Shown here piece after piece: positions 17,946 to 27,194 of a stretch of 64,000 bases of DNA. The stretch is from NCBI RefSeq assembly GCF_042945595.1, contig NZ_CP168493.1:2418001-2482000 (forward strand). Direction: 5' to 3'. The notes beneath the pieces were generated by a model that was not told the DNA's origin, searched no databases, and saw only the letters and a list, made by a program, of their open reading frames with translations. Made by a program: the position numbers and the translations under genes. The stretch is from Psychrobacillus sp042945595. GTDB taxonomy: Bacteria; Bacillota; Bacilli; Bacillales_A; Planococcaceae. How positions within the stretch are numbered: the first letter of the stretch is position 1; the number at the start of each line of letters is the position of its first letter.

Positions 17946-20261
17946 TCACTCCTCTAATGCTATTTGAAGTACCTCTTCAGCATTGGAAACAAGCTTAAAA
18001 GTTAAGACCTCTCTAACACTTTCTGGTATATCTTCAATATCGCGCTCATTGTCTTTCGGACAAATAATTGTAGTGAGACCTGCGCGATGTGCACTTAATG
18101 TTTTTTCTTTCAAACCACCGATTGGTAATACTCGACCTCTTAGTGTAACTTCTCCTGTCATTCCCACTTCTCTTCGAATTGGACGTTTAGTTAAAGCGGA
18201 AACTAATGCTGTGACAATCGTAATTCCAGCAGAAGGTCCATCTTTTGGAACTGCTCCTTCTGGAACATGTATATGAATATCAAATTTTTCGTGGAAATTA
18301 GGGTCAATTCCGATCTTTTCAGCTTTCGAACGGACAAATGATAAAGCCGTTTGTGCTGATTCTTTCATCACATCTCCAAGTTTACCAGTTAACTGAAGCT
18401 TGCCATTACCAGGAGATAAAGAAACTTCAATTTGAAGCGTGTCCCCTCCCACTGTTGTATACGCAAGCCCAGTAGCCACCCCAATTTGATTTTCCACTTC
18501 TGCTTGTCCATAACGGAACTTTTTCTTCCCAATTGTTTCTTCTATGTTTTTCGATGTGATGGTTACACGTTTTTTCGTACCAGAAACGATCTGAAGTGCA
18601 GCTTTTCTACACATATTTGCAAGAACTCGTTCTAAACTTCTTACTCCTGCCTCACGTGTGTAATAGCGTATTACGTCTACAATCGCTTCATCCTTCACTT
18701 GAAGTTGTGTTTTAGTTAAACCATGTTCTTTCACTTGCTTTGGTAATAAATGATTTTTTGCAATGGAAAGCTTTTCTATCTCCGTGTAACCTGCGATAGA
18801 GATTATTTCCATTCGATCACGTAGTGGACCTGGAATTGTACTTAAATCATTCGCTGTTGCGATAAATAAAACATTTGATAGATCATATGTTTCTTCGATA
18901 TAATGATCGCTAAATGTATTATTTTGCTCTGGATCTAACACCTCTAACATAGCTGCAGAAGGATCTCCTCTAAAATCATTTGACATTTTATCAATTTCAT
19001 CTAGTAAAAATAACGGATTTATCGTTCCTGCTTTTTTCATTCCTTGGATAATACGTCCCGGCATTGCCCCCACATATGTTCTGCGATGCCCACGAATTTC
19101 TGATTCATCGCGAACTCCTCCTAGCGAAATCCGAACAAAATTACGGCCCAATGATTCTGCAATCGATTTTGCTAAAGAGGTTTTACCTACTCCGGGGGGT
19201 CCTGCTAGACACAGAATTGGACCACGAAGCGATTTAGTCAATTGACGAACAGCTAAATATTCCAAAACTCTTTCTTTCACTGACTCCAAACCTTCATGAT
19301 CACGATTTAATATTTGTTCTGATTTTTTAATATCAAGCGTGTCTTCTGTTGATTTGGACCATGGAATTGAAACAATCCACTCAATATAGTTTCGAATGAC
19401 GCCACTTTCTGGCGCTTGAGTTGGAAGTTTTTCATAACGATCCAATTCTTTTAACACATTATTTTTCGTCGTTTCAGGTAAACCTGCATGCTCAATTCTT
19501 TTTTTCAAATCTGCAACTTCACCGGTTTTACCTTCTTTATCACCAAGCTCTGTTTGAATAGCTTTCATTTGTTCTCGAAGATAAAATTCTTTTTGTGTTC
19601 TTTCCATTGCATTTTTAACACGATTGCTAATTTTTTTTTCTAAATTTTGAATCTCTTGTTCATTGTACAAACGGCCTATTAATGTTTCTAAACGCTCTTT
19701 TATATCCATAATTTCTAAAATTTCTTGTTTACCTGACACTTTTAATGGTAAATGCGAAGCAACCATATCCGCAAGTCTTCCAGGTTCTGCAATATCTACA
19801 ACCGACTTATAAGTCTCTTCTGATACGCTCTTCGATGCCTTTGAATACTTTTCAAAATTATGTATTAAAGTTCGCATTAGCGCTTCGTCTTCTTGGTCTA
19901 CTTTCACTGGCTCAATATAGGCAGAGACCGAAACTTCATCGTACATTTCTCTTTTTTTGAATTCATCCCAAATGGCTCTTTGCAAACCTTCCACTAGTAC
20001 TCGAAATGTTCCATTTGGTAACTTCACCATTTGTTTGACATATGCTAAAATTCCAACATCGTATAAATCTTCCACAGTTGGTTGTACTATATTCATATCT
20101 CTTTGGGCAACAAGAAACACTTTTTCTTCTCGTGACATTGCTTCATTTAAAGCTGCAACAGAGCGTTCTCTGCCGACGTCAATATGAAGAACCATTGTCG
20201 GATAGACCAGCAGGCCTCGTAGTGGTAATACAGGATAATACGTCTTATTTTTTTCTGTCAT
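17946..20261 (-). CDS. lon: ATP-dependent protease LonA
   Basis: Cytosolic hexameric AAA+ serine protease. 771 residues: N-terminal LON substrate-binding domain (PVLPLRGLLVYP onward), a coiled coil, and an AAA+ module with Walker A GPPGVGKTS near 355 and Walker B LFLLDEIDKM. The C-terminal protease domain has the catalytic serine in KDGPSAGI near 675 and a downstream lysine. The neighbouring lonB present between clpX and lonA in B. subtilis is missing here. Confidence 0.97.
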   Translation of the reverse strand: MTEKNKTYYPVLPLRGLLVYPTMVLHIDVGRERSVAALNEAMSREEKVFLVAQRDMNIVQPTVEDLYDVGILAYVKQMVKLPNGTFRVLVEGLQRAIWDEFKKREMYDEVSVSAYIEPVKVDQEDEALMRTLIHNFEKYSKASKSVSEETYKSVVDIAEPGRLADMVASHLPLKVSGKQEILEIMDIKERLETLIGRLYNEQEIQNLEKKISNRVKNAMERTQKEFYLREQMKAIQTELGDKEGKTGEVADLKKRIEHAGLPETTKNNVLKELDRYEKLPTQAPESGVIRNYIEWIVSIPWSKSTEDTLDIKKSEQILNRDHEGLESVKERVLEYLAVRQLTKSLRGPILCLAGPPGVGKTSLAKSIAESLGRNFVRISLGGVRDESEIRGHRRTYVGAMPGRIIQGMKKAGTINPLFLLDEIDKMSNDFRGDPSAAMLEVLDPEQNNTFSDHYIEETYDLSNVLFIATANDLSTIPGPLRDRMEIISIAGYTEIEKLSIAKNHLLPKQVKEHGLTKTQLQVKDEAIVDVIRYYTREAGVRSLERVLANMCRKAALQIVSGTKKRVTITSKNIEETIGKKKFRYGQAEVENQIGVATGLAYTTVGGDTLQIEVSLSPGNGKLQLTGKLGDVMKESAQTALSFVRSKAEKIGIDPNFHEKFDIHIHVPEGAVPKDGPSAGITIVTALVSALTKRPIRREVGMTGEVTLRGRVLPIGGLKEKTLSAHRAGLTTIICPKDNERDIEDIPESVREVLTFKLVSNAEEVLQIALEE

Positions 20262-20383
20262 TTTGGAAAGTCACCTCCGTCTAATTCTGTCCGATTTATT
20301 CACTAATTAAACAGTAAACCTATCCTATCTAGTACTGTCTAGTCTAAGCGACTTCTCTCGCTTTTCTATGAATATAAATAAGG

Positions 20384-20441
20384 AGAAAAAGCTGACATCC
20401 TTGATTGCACTTAGCAAGCGCATAATTGGAAGCCAGCTTAT
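20384..20441 (-). terminator. Terminator of clpX
   Basis: On the minus strand AAGCTGGCTTCC pairs imperfectly with GGATGTCAGCTT and TTTTT follows. It lies directly after the clpX stop. Confidence 0.6.
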
Positions 20442-20454
20442 TTCAATGGCTTAT

Positions 20455-21723
20455 TTAAGCCGATGTTTTTTCGTTATCTTTTCCTACTTCAGTTCCATCT
20501 GCTAACAAAAGCTTTGGAGTTGCTTGTTCCGTGATTGTTTCTTTTGTAACAACACACTCAGCAATGTCGTCTCTTGATGGCAACTCAAACATAACATCAA
20601 GCATAATATTTTCAATAATCGAACGAAGTCCACGAGCACCTGTTTTACGCTCAATTGCTTGTTTCGCTATCTCTACTAATGCTTCCTCTTCAAATGTTAG
20701 TTTCACATTATCGAGCTCAATCATTTTTTGATATTGTTTTGCAAGTGCATTCTTAGGTTCCGTTAAAATTTGCACAAGCGCTGGAACGTCTAATTGTTCT
20801 AAGCTTGCTAATACTGGTAAACGCCCAATAAATTCTGGTATTAAACCGAATTTCAACAAATCTTCTGGTATAAGTTGACCAAGTACGGAACTTGCTTCTA
20901 CTTCTACTTTATTGGGATTTGCTCCAAATCCAATTACTTTTTCACCTAAACGACGTTTAATAATTTGGTCTATTCCATCAAATGCTCCTCCAACGATGAA
21001 TAAAATATTCGTTGTATCGATTTGAATGAATTCTTGATGTGGGTGCTTACGACCTCCTTGAGGTGGAACGCTAGCCACTGTACCTTCTAAAATTTTAAGA
21101 AGTGCTTGTTGAACACCTTCACCTGAAACATCTCGTGTAATCGAAGGATTTTCAGACTTACGTGCTACTTTATCTATTTCATCGATATAAATAATCCCTT
21201 TTTCTGCTCGTTCAATATCATAGTCCGCTGACTGAATCAGCTTTAAAAGAATATTTTCTACATCTTCTCCCACGTAACCCGCTTCAGTTAATGATGTAGC
21301 ATCTGCAATTGCAAATGGAACATTCAGAATACGCGCAAGCGTTTGGGCAAGTAATGTTTTACCACTACCAGTTGGACCTATTAACACAATGTTCGATTTA
21401 GATAATTCTACTTCATCAATTACGCTATTTGAATTAATTCGTTTGTAATGGTTATAAACAGCTACTGCAAGTGATTTTTTTGCTCGCTCTTGTCCGATTA
21501 CATATTCATCTAGTATGGATAATATTTCTTTTGGTTTTGGAACTTCTTTAAATTCTATTTCTTCCTCTACACCAAGTTCTTCTTCTACAATTTCAGAACA
21601 CAAATCGATACATTCATCACAAATATATACGCCTGGTCCTGCAACTAGCTTACGAACTTGTTCTTGTGGTTTACCACAGAAAGAACATTTTAAGTTCCCT
21701 TTTTCATCATTAAATTTGAACAA
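20455..21723 (-). CDS. clpX: ATP-dependent Clp protease ATP-binding subunit ClpX
   Basis: AAA+ unfoldase that feeds substrates to ClpP. 422 residues from a TTG start at 21723, chosen because AGGGGTG lies six bases upstream and the N-terminus FKFNDEKGNLKCSFCGK then matches the family. A GTG nine bases further up is the alternative. The zinc domain has CSFC and CDEC pairs. Walker A is GPTGSGKT, the RKH loop is GGRKHPHQ, and the ClpP-binding loop IGFG is present. Monocistronic between tig and lonA. Confidence 0.96.
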   Translation of the reverse strand: MFKFNDEKGNLKCSFCGKPQEQVRKLVAGPGVYICDECIDLCSEIVEEELGVEEEIEFKEVPKPKEILSILDEYVIGQERAKKSLAVAVYNHYKRINSNSVIDEVELSKSNIVLIGPTGSGKTLLAQTLARILNVPFAIADATSLTEAGYVGEDVENILLKLIQSADYDIERAEKGIIYIDEIDKVARKSENPSITRDVSGEGVQQALLKILEGTVASVPPQGGRKHPHQEFIQIDTTNILFIVGGAFDGIDQIIKRRLGEKVIGFGANPNKVEVEASSVLGQLIPEDLLKFGLIPEFIGRLPVLASLEQLDVPALVQILTEPKNALAKQYQKMIELDNVKLTFEEEALVEIAKQAIERKTGARGLRSIIENIMLDVMFELPSRDDIAECVVTKETITEQATPKLLLADGTEVGKDNEKTSA

Positions 21724-21828
21724 AATATTCACCCCTATTCAAGCAATTATCTTACAAGATTCTTTAGAAGGAATCAAATAATAAGTTTAAGTATGTCTGT
21801 TAATGTCGGAAAATCTATGTATAGTTAA

Positions 21829-21862
21829 AACAAGGCACAGACAATTTTACTGTACCTTGTTC
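21829..21862 (-). terminator. Terminator of tig
   Basis: AACAAGG.ACAG and CTGT.CCTTGTT arms with one mismatch and a ten-base loop, followed on the minus strand by TTTTAAC, in the tig-clpX gap. Confidence 0.65.
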
Positions 21863-21889
21863 TATTTATTATAACGCTTTTTACTTAAA

Positions 21890-23170
21890 TTATGAAATTT
21901 TTGCGTTTTCTACTAAGAAATCAACTGTTTTTTGGAAACGTAGATCGTTTTCAAGTACAGCAGTACCGCCAAGTGCTTTTTTAATATCTTCAGCAGGCAT
22001 ATTAAATTGTGCACTCATTTTTTCAAGTTCTGCATTTATATCTTCTTCTGTTGCTTGAATTTCTTCTTTTTCACCAATTGCTTCAAGAGTTAATGAAACT
22101 TTCACGCGTTTTTTAGCATCTTCTGCCATTTGTTCACGCAGTGCATCTTCACTTTGACCAGAGAATTGATAGTAAAGATCTAAGTTCATTCCTTGTTGTT
22201 CCAAACGTTGACCAAACTCTTGTAGAATACGGTCCGTTTCAGTCTCGATCATTACTTCTGGAATATCGACTGTTGCATTTTCAGCAGCTGCTTCTACTAG
22301 ATCATCACGAAGCGTTTGTTCAGCCAATTGTTTTTTCTCTTCAGCAGTTACTTCTTTAAGTTTAGCACGCAATCCGTCGATTCCCTCAACTTCTGCATCC
22401 ACTTCTTTCGCAAATTCATCATTTAACTCAGGAAGTTCTTTTCCTTTTACTTCTTTTACTGTAACTTTGAATACTGCTTCTTTACCAGCTAATTCGGCAG
22501 CGTGATATTCTTCTGGGAATGTTACAGTTACGTCTTTCTCTTCGCCAGTTTTTGAACCAATTAGTTGTTCTTCAAATCCTGGGATGAAAGTGTTAGAACC
22601 GATTTCTAATGAGTAATCTGTCCCAGTTCCACCTTCAAATGCTTCATCTCCAACAAATCCTTCAAAGTCGATTACAGCAGTATCTCCTTCAATGATTGCA
22701 TCTTCTTTTACTGCTAGTTCAGCTAAACGAACTTGTTGGCTTTGAAGTTGCTCTTCAATTTCTGCATCTGTTACTTCTGTTTCTAATTTAGTTACTTCTA
22801 AACCTTTGTAATCTCCAAGAGTAACTTCTGGTTTTACAACAACTTTCGCAGTAAATACTAGCGGTTGTCCTTTTTCCATTGTTACTATATCGATTTCAGG
22901 ACGATCGATTGGATCAATTCCAACTTCGTCAACAGCATTTCCATAAGCTTCTGGAAGAATGAAGTCTAAAGCATCTTGGAATAAAGATTCTACGCCATAC
23001 ATTTTTTCAAACATTGGACGTGGCATTTTCCCTTTACGGAAACCTGGTACATTGATTTGTTTTACTACTTTTTTGAATGCTTGGTCTATACCTTTAGTTA
23101 CTACCTCTGTAGAAACTTCCACTGTTAACAGACCATTATTACCTTCTTGTTTTTCCCATTTTACTGACAT
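21890..23170 (-). CDS. tig: Trigger factor Tig
   Basis: Ribosome-bound chaperone and peptidyl-prolyl isomerase. 426 residues from the ATG at 23170, preceded by GGAGGT. The N-terminal ribosome-binding domain carries GFRKGKMPRPMFEKMYG near 50, the FKBP domain is around 160-245 (GDTAVIDFEGFVGDEAFEGG), and an acidic helical C-terminal domain follows. The longer in-frame reading of five residues lacks a ribosome site. A good promoter lies about 100 bases upstream. Confidence 0.97.
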   Translation of the reverse strand: MSVKWEKQEGNNGLLTVEVSTEVVTKGIDQAFKKVVKQINVPGFRKGKMPRPMFEKMYGVESLFQDALDFILPEAYGNAVDEVGIDPIDRPEIDIVTMEKGQPLVFTAKVVVKPEVTLGDYKGLEVTKLETEVTDAEIEEQLQSQQVRLAELAVKEDAIIEGDTAVIDFEGFVGDEAFEGGTGTDYSLEIGSNTFIPGFEEQLIGSKTGEEKDVTVTFPEEYHAAELAGKEAVFKVTVKEVKGKELPELNDEFAKEVDAEVEGIDGLRAKLKEVTAEEKKQLAEQTLRDDLVEAAAENATVDIPEVMIETETDRILQEFGQRLEQQGMNLDLYYQFSGQSEDALREQMAEDAKKRVKVSLTLEAIGEKEEIQATEEDINAELEKMSAQFNMPAEDIKKALGGTAVLENDLRFQKTVDFLVENAKIS

Positions 23171-23263
23171 ATATTCTACCTCCAAAAATAAATTACATAA
23201 TTTAGCAGCCTGTAATAATAAGTAACAGGACAGGTTTTCACTAATTATATTGACAACTTGTAT

Positions 23264-23291
23264 ATTATAGCATAGTTGAATAGACTTTCAA
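23264..23291 (-). promoter_or_regulatory. Sigma-A promoter of tig
   Basis: On the minus strand TTGAAA, 16 bases, then TATAAT, with TGC directly before the -10 (extended -10). It lies in the gap between the ysoA-like gene and tig, pointing at tig. Confidence 0.7.
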
Positions 23292-23293
23292 CA

Positions 23294-24298
23294 TTAATCA
23301 TTATCTATTATTGCGGTAGAGTCGTCCACTAATTTGATGAGTTCATACAATTCATTTGGTTGCCCATTCTCCAGCCCTAATAATGTATCTACAAAATTTA
23401 TATACCCTTCTGCCACCGTTTCATCACTATAGCCTACCCAATCAAATGGGAATAATGCATACGCATGACTATGAACTAGTCCAACAGTCATTTCAATTTT
23501 AGAAGGAGTTTTTTCTAAAAATTTATGAACATATAAATTTATATTTTCTATTCGATCCACTGCATTTGGAGCCGGGGGCGTAACAGGGTTAATTTTTTCC
23601 TTAAAACCAAACTTTTCAATCATTACTTCGGTTGTTTCACCAATTGCTCCTAGCACTAATAAAGCAAGTGACTGAACTGCAGGATAGACTTTTTTACTTT
23701 CTGCAATTTTAATGATGTCTGGTATAGCTTTTGTAACATCTTGAAAAAAGGAATTTTGCAATAACTGTTCCTGCTCTTCTAAATGTAGCTTAGTAAATAC
23801 ATCTATTCTGAACTTTTCTAAATCAATATTTGGAGAAACAGAATTATCCATATGTAGTTTATTTACTTGTTCCATTGCAAGTTTTCCGCTTAATTCTTTT
23901 AACTGAATAAAGTTTTTCTTTCGCTCCTTCGAAAAACTTTTATCCACAAGCAGTTTATTTAACACGACATCTACTTCACTATAGTCTTTCAAATCAAGTA
24001 AAATAGTCAAATATAATTCAACAATTTGTTCGAACATAGGAGATTTTTTCTTCATTAAATTCTCACAAATTTCTTTGGCTTCTTGTTGACGTTTTGTTTC
24101 TAACAAAGTAAGTATGTAAACACTCAAAATCGTATCATCCAGTTCCACATACCTTTTTGCTTCATCAAAGCATCCCGCTGCTTTCACATAATTATTTTCT
24201 TCTGCAAAGGCTATACCATCATTTATTAGTTTATTAACCATGCCTGGAAAGAAAATAACATTTTCATTGTTTTTTAGACCATAATTTTTTTCCTTCAT
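23294..24298 (-). CDS. YsoA-like tetratricopeptide repeat protein
   Basis: 334-residue soluble protein. The N-terminal half is helical with TPR-like pairs (INDGIAFAEENNYVKAAGCF at about 26-45, then ILSVYILTLLETKRQQEAKE). A second helical half has an alanine/leucine-rich HEAT-like stretch around 190-220. The position just upstream of tig is that of ysoA in B. subtilis, a TPR protein of about the same size. The role is unknown; TPR proteins mediate protein contacts. No signal peptide or membrane segment is seen. Confidence 0.75.
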   Translation of the reverse strand: MKEKNYGLKNNENVIFFPGMVNKLINDGIAFAEENNYVKAAGCFDEAKRYVELDDTILSVYILTLLETKRQQEAKEICENLMKKKSPMFEQIVELYLTILLDLKDYSEVDVVLNKLLVDKSFSKERKKNFIQLKELSGKLAMEQVNKLHMDNSVSPNIDLEKFRIDVFTKLHLEEQEQLLQNSFFQDVTKAIPDIIKIAESKKVYPAVQSLALLVLGAIGETTEVMIEKFGFKEKINPVTPPAPNAVDRIENINLYVHKFLEKTPSKIEMTVGLVHSHAYALFPFDWVGYSDETVAEGYINFVDTLLGLENGQPNELYELIKLVDDSTAIIDND

Positions 24299-24384
24299 TT
24301 TACTCGCCTACCTTTACCATAGATATATACATATGTATATACTATATCATTTTGTTCTTTTTTCCTATGCTTCTAAAAAAAAAA

Positions 24385-24421
24385 TGTAAATACCCTCCTA
24401 TCTTTGAGAAAAGGAGGGTTA
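24385..24421 (-). terminator. Terminator of the YolD operon
   Basis: On the minus strand ACCCTCC and GGAGGGT arms flank a 14-base loop and are followed by TTTACATTTTTTTT. Confidence 0.5.
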
Positions 24422-24501
24422 AAACTTAAATGTTGGATTTATAATTAGTTTTCCAAATCTCTTTGAAGCATCTTTTAAAGCGGAATTCGCTAGATTTTGT
24501 T

Positions 24502-24876
24502 CTACTCAAAAATAGTAACATCTACTATTTCACCCAAAGTTAATGTAAACGATTGAAAAGTATCTTCCATTTCAATTATTCTTTTATTTAAGTCCACCCA
24601 AGTTATCCTACCAATCCGATAAAAAAATTCTCCGTCTTTCCATGTTTTCATTTCCACGTCTACATTTCTTTTCATAGCAATTCCAATTAATTCTTGTATT
24701 ACTTCTAAATCCCATTCATCCAGTTGGGGGCGTGGTTCTTTCTTGGATGCTTCGTTATATTGTCGAATGAGGTTCACATGCTCTGGCAACATCATGGCCA
24801 CCCACTTCTTTGAACCCCTGTCTCGGACTTTAGATAAGTCGAGTTTTTCATCGAAATGATCATTTAAATAAGTCAT
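24502..24876 (-). CDS. YolD-like family protein
   Basis: 124 residues from the ATG at 24876, which overlaps the previous stop by one base (TAATG) and has AGAAGGA upstream. DRGSKKWVAMMLPEHV near the N-terminus is the YolD-family signature, followed by the usual helical region and a C-terminal beta-rich part. YolD-like proteins usually travel with Y-family DNA polymerases of the UvrX/YqjW type in SOS-regulated or phage loci, possibly as polymerase partners. No polymerase gene is beside it here. Confidence 0.8.
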   Translation of the reverse strand: MTYLNDHFDEKLDLSKVRDRGSKKWVAMMLPEHVNLIRQYNEASKKEPRPQLDEWDLEVIQELIGIAMKRNVDVEMKTWKDGEFFYRIGRITWVDLNKRIIEMEDTFQSFTLTLGEIVDVTIFE

Positions 24877-25097
24877 TAGATTATATCCTTCTTTCTGTTC
24901 ATGACAGGAATGCAAGCGAGAATATTTTCAATAAGGAAAGTACGTTTTGCATGTCTCGTGAAACAATACGCTTGAAATGATTCACCTTGCAACTTCAAAA
25001 CTTTTATCCGCCGTTTCGTCACTTCGCCACTTCTCGATAAATACATCACATCCATTAATTGTCCATAACGCATGGCTTTCAAAAGCTTTTCTTTCAC
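24876..25097 (-). CDS. Small WYL-like protein of the SOS/YolD type
   Basis: 73 residues from a GTG at 25097 with GGAGGGG five bases upstream. The longer in-frame ORF from 25139 would place the LexA-type operator inside the gene and has no ribosome site, so it was rejected. Motifs such as MRYGQLMDVMYLSRSGEVT and GESFQAYCFTRHAKRTFLI match the short WYL-like proteins that precede yolD genes. They are a lone beta-barrel domain without the helix-turn-helix of full WYL regulators. Cotranscribed with the YolD-like gene. Confidence 0.7.
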   Translation of the reverse strand: MKEKLLKAMRYGQLMDVMYLSRSGEVTKRRIKVLKLQGESFQAYCFTRHAKRTFLIENILACIPVMNRKKDII

Positions 25098-25113
25098 ACT
25101 AACCCCTCCATAA

Positions 25114-25127
25114 AGAACATTTGTTCT
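25114..25127 (-). promoter_or_regulatory. LexA (DinR) operator
   Basis: Perfect palindrome AGAACAAATGTTCT on the minus strand. Its core GAAC-N4-GTTC fits the Gram-positive SOS box CGAACNNNNGTTCG except for the outer bases. It is 17 bases upstream of the GTG start of the WYL-like gene. Confidence 0.7.
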
Positions 25128-25180
25128 TATTATATGCAAACATATGTTTTATATCAATGGAAAATACTTCTGCGCAAAAA

Positions 25181-25327
25181 TTATTCACTCTTTAGCTGGT
25201 TAAGGGCATTTGAAAACTTTTGGTCGTCTATTTCAAGTCGAAAGTCACGAAATGGATTGACTTGCTTATTTAAACGATCTATAGCAGATGGAATTGTAAA
25301 CAAATCAGGTTTTAGTGAATCACACAC
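25181..25327 (-). CDS. Possible 48-residue ORF of unknown function
   Basis: Reading from a GTG next to a GGAGG sequence gives VCDSLKPDLFTIPSAIDRLN and then a charged, helix-like tail ending NALNQLKSE. The GGAGG is only three bases from the GTG, which is too close. The frame upstream is closed by a TAG but also reads sensibly, so this may be the end of a broken gene. No family recognised. Confidence 0.25.
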   Translation of the reverse strand: MCDSLKPDLFTIPSAIDRLNKQVNPFRDFRLEIDDQKFSNALNQLKSE

Positions 25328-25523
25328 TTCCTCCTATTTTAAAGGACAGCTCGTAAATACGGCGTTGCAAATAGAACAATTTAGGTTTGACTTAGGACTT
25401 ATCTAAATAAAAAATAGCAAGAGCGGAAAATTTAAAGAAGAAATGAGGTTCAAATAATGAGGTGTGTACTATGTATGTTTAAACTTAAAACTCTATCTAC
25501 ATTAAAGGAATTCTCATAAAACA

Positions 25524-25571
25524 AAAAAACGCTTCAATTCCTAATATAACCAGGAATTGAAGCGTTTTAAT
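25524..25571 (-). terminator. Terminator of the first tRNA-Arg gene
   Basis: Perfect 17-bp inverted repeat (AAAACGCTTCAATTCCT / AGGAATTGAAGCGTTTT) followed by T7 on the minus strand, 35 bases after the tRNA. Confidence 0.85.
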
Positions 25572-25605
25572 GTCGACTCTAAATGAACCTATCAGAGCCT
25601 TGAAA

Positions 25606-25679
<74 letters not shown>

Positions 25680-25682
25680 TTA

Positions 25683-26246
25683 AGATCAAAGAAATCATAG
25701 CATTATTGGAACAATATTTTCAACGTGACCAAATTTAGCTACTTTATTATTATAATGGAAATTTAACATTTTGCAAGCTTTATTTAACTTTTTTTATGTC
25801 GACTGTTTCACTCAACCAATAGATGCTAACCTAAATGTTGCAAGTAAGAAAGTTTTCATCATACATATACTATATGATAAAGAGAGTTATTCATGAATCA
25901 TTAAATTCAAATAATCCCCTTTATATTTTTATTGCTTCATACTTTACTAAATTACTTCCCCAGGAGGACGTTTTCTAGAGCCTTTAAACCCTTATACACT
26001 AACGTTTTTTCTATTCAATGAGCATAATACGTGTAAATGCTTTTAATGAAGTGAATTGTTATAAAAACTTACTTTTTCGAGTTGGAATCCATTTTTCTCT
26101 TAAACTATATGCACTGACAACATTATGCATCTTTATGTATTTTGCAACTTATAATACTCATCTTCGAATTCATTTGCTTGGCTTAGAATAGCTTTACTAA
26201 TTGAATCAATTTCATAATTCTGAGCCCCGCCGGCTTTAAGTATAAA
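25683..26246. other. AT-rich gap with no supportable gene
   Basis: About 560 bases between the first tRNA-Arg and the transposase remnant. Both strands are broken by frequent stops in all frames. I see no RNA signature or strong hairpin here; it looks like decayed sequence at the island edge. Confidence 0.5.
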
Positions 26247-26435
26247 GTGAGAAAAAATAGAGTACCTCCCAAAATCCTATATAATGATAGTCATTACACA
26301 CACATTAACAGACATGTGAAATGCTCTATGCCTATTATACGACAAGAAAGCCCACTTATTCAGGCGATATCGGAAGGTTTCGTCTCAGATGAAATGATAG
26401 CCATTGATGCAACTCATATAGTAGCACGCGATTGA
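26247..26435 (+). pseudogene. Transposase fragment, IS1182-type
   Basis: A 62-residue frame reads RKNRVPPKILYNDSHYTHIN near its start and ends DEMIAIDATHIVARD, followed at once by a stop. The AIDATH...ARD string is the first catalytic-aspartate region of DDE transposases in the IS1182 group. The rest of the transposase and both ends of the element are missing. It lies inside the left edge of the island. Confidence 0.7.
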
Positions 26436-26442
26436 GCTCTAT

Positions 26443-26592
26443 CTAAATCAGATAAGGTGAAAAAAGAACCCCAAACTCCTCTAGTTGCCCACTTTCTGTT
26501 GATGTTCCACATCCCGTCAAAACAAAAGCTACCGCCATCAGGCTAAAGACAAAATAAAATATTTTGTATCGCGCGAAAATATTCTTTTCCAA
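26443..26592 (-). pseudogene. Truncated lipoprotein N-terminus
   Basis: The minus strand gives about 49 residues: a basic start (KNIFARYK), a hydrophobic segment and the lipobox LTGC, then GTSTESGQLEEF before running to a stop. GAGGAG abuts the TTG start. A lipoprotein normally continues for hundreds of residues, so this is a remnant. Confidence 0.45.
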
Positions 26593-26904
26593 CTCCTCTA
26601 TCTAATCAGTCTACTAATAATATAACTATAAGATAATTCACGACAACTCAGTTGCAAACGAATTGTTTAGTGAAACTCTCATATATTTCCTCGTCAACCT
26701 ATTCACTCCTCAAATAAAATATTGCCCTTTCCTTGTTTTTAAGATTTCACAAGTACTATTCACTACACTTGATCAACTTCACAAAATCAGAATCCAACAC
26801 TTAAATTTTCTGACCGTTCTAACATATTAACCTCTATATTTCTTACAAAATCGATACTTTTAAATTGGCCAACCATTTGCTAATGAAGATAAAAAGACAA
26901 CATT
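26593..26904. other. Gap with no supportable gene
   Basis: AT-rich, stops in all frames, no recognised RNA or repeat; between the lipoprotein remnant and the terminator of the pyrimidine operon. Confidence 0.45.
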
Positions 26905-26940
26905 AAAACTCTATTCTAGTATGTAATAGAATAGAGTTTT
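26905..26940 (-). terminator. Terminator of the pyrimidine catabolic operon
   Basis: Perfect 14-bp inverted repeat (AAAACTCTATTCTA / TAGAATAGAGTTTT) with an eight-base loop. It lies 31 bases after the last gene of the minus-strand operon. Confidence 0.75.
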
Positions 26941-26970
26941 CACCACTTCATATTAAATTGACATACCTGC

Positions 26971-27177
26971 TTACAACAGGGTTTGTTCTAGGAGCTTTGC
27001 CGCAAAATATTTACGCGCTTCGGCAGTCAAAATCTGCAAAGTTATTTCTTCTTCCTGCCGTTTAAACTCGACAAACATCCCGCTTAAATTTTCCTGTACA
27101 GAATGGACTTTAAAGCCCTTGTCTAAATAGTCATCTACTTGTTCCATTTCATCCAAACTTAACAAATGATCCGACAT
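26971..27177 (-). CDS. Small acidic protein at the end of the pyrimidine operon (unknown)
   Basis: 68 residues from the ATG at 27177, with GGGGTG seven bases upstream; a GTG two codons earlier is less likely. The sequence is MSDHLLSLDEMEQVDDYLDK in front, then an EEEITLQILTAEARKYF helix-like region. It is soluble with no cysteines. It follows the permease gene by 17 bases and precedes the terminator, so it belongs to the operon. I do not recognise the family; a small accessory or regulatory role is possible but unsupported. Confidence 0.65.
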   Translation of the reverse strand: MSDHLLSLDEMEQVDDYLDKGFKVHSVQENLSGMFVEFKRQEEEITLQILTAEARKYFAAKLLEQTLL

Positions 27178-27194
27178 AGACACACCCCACTTTT

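Noticed and set aside
25059..25406. A 115-codon plus-strand frame opposite the WYL-like gene
   Set aside because: It overlaps the start of a better supported minus-strand gene and its LexA operator, and reads as low-quality protein.
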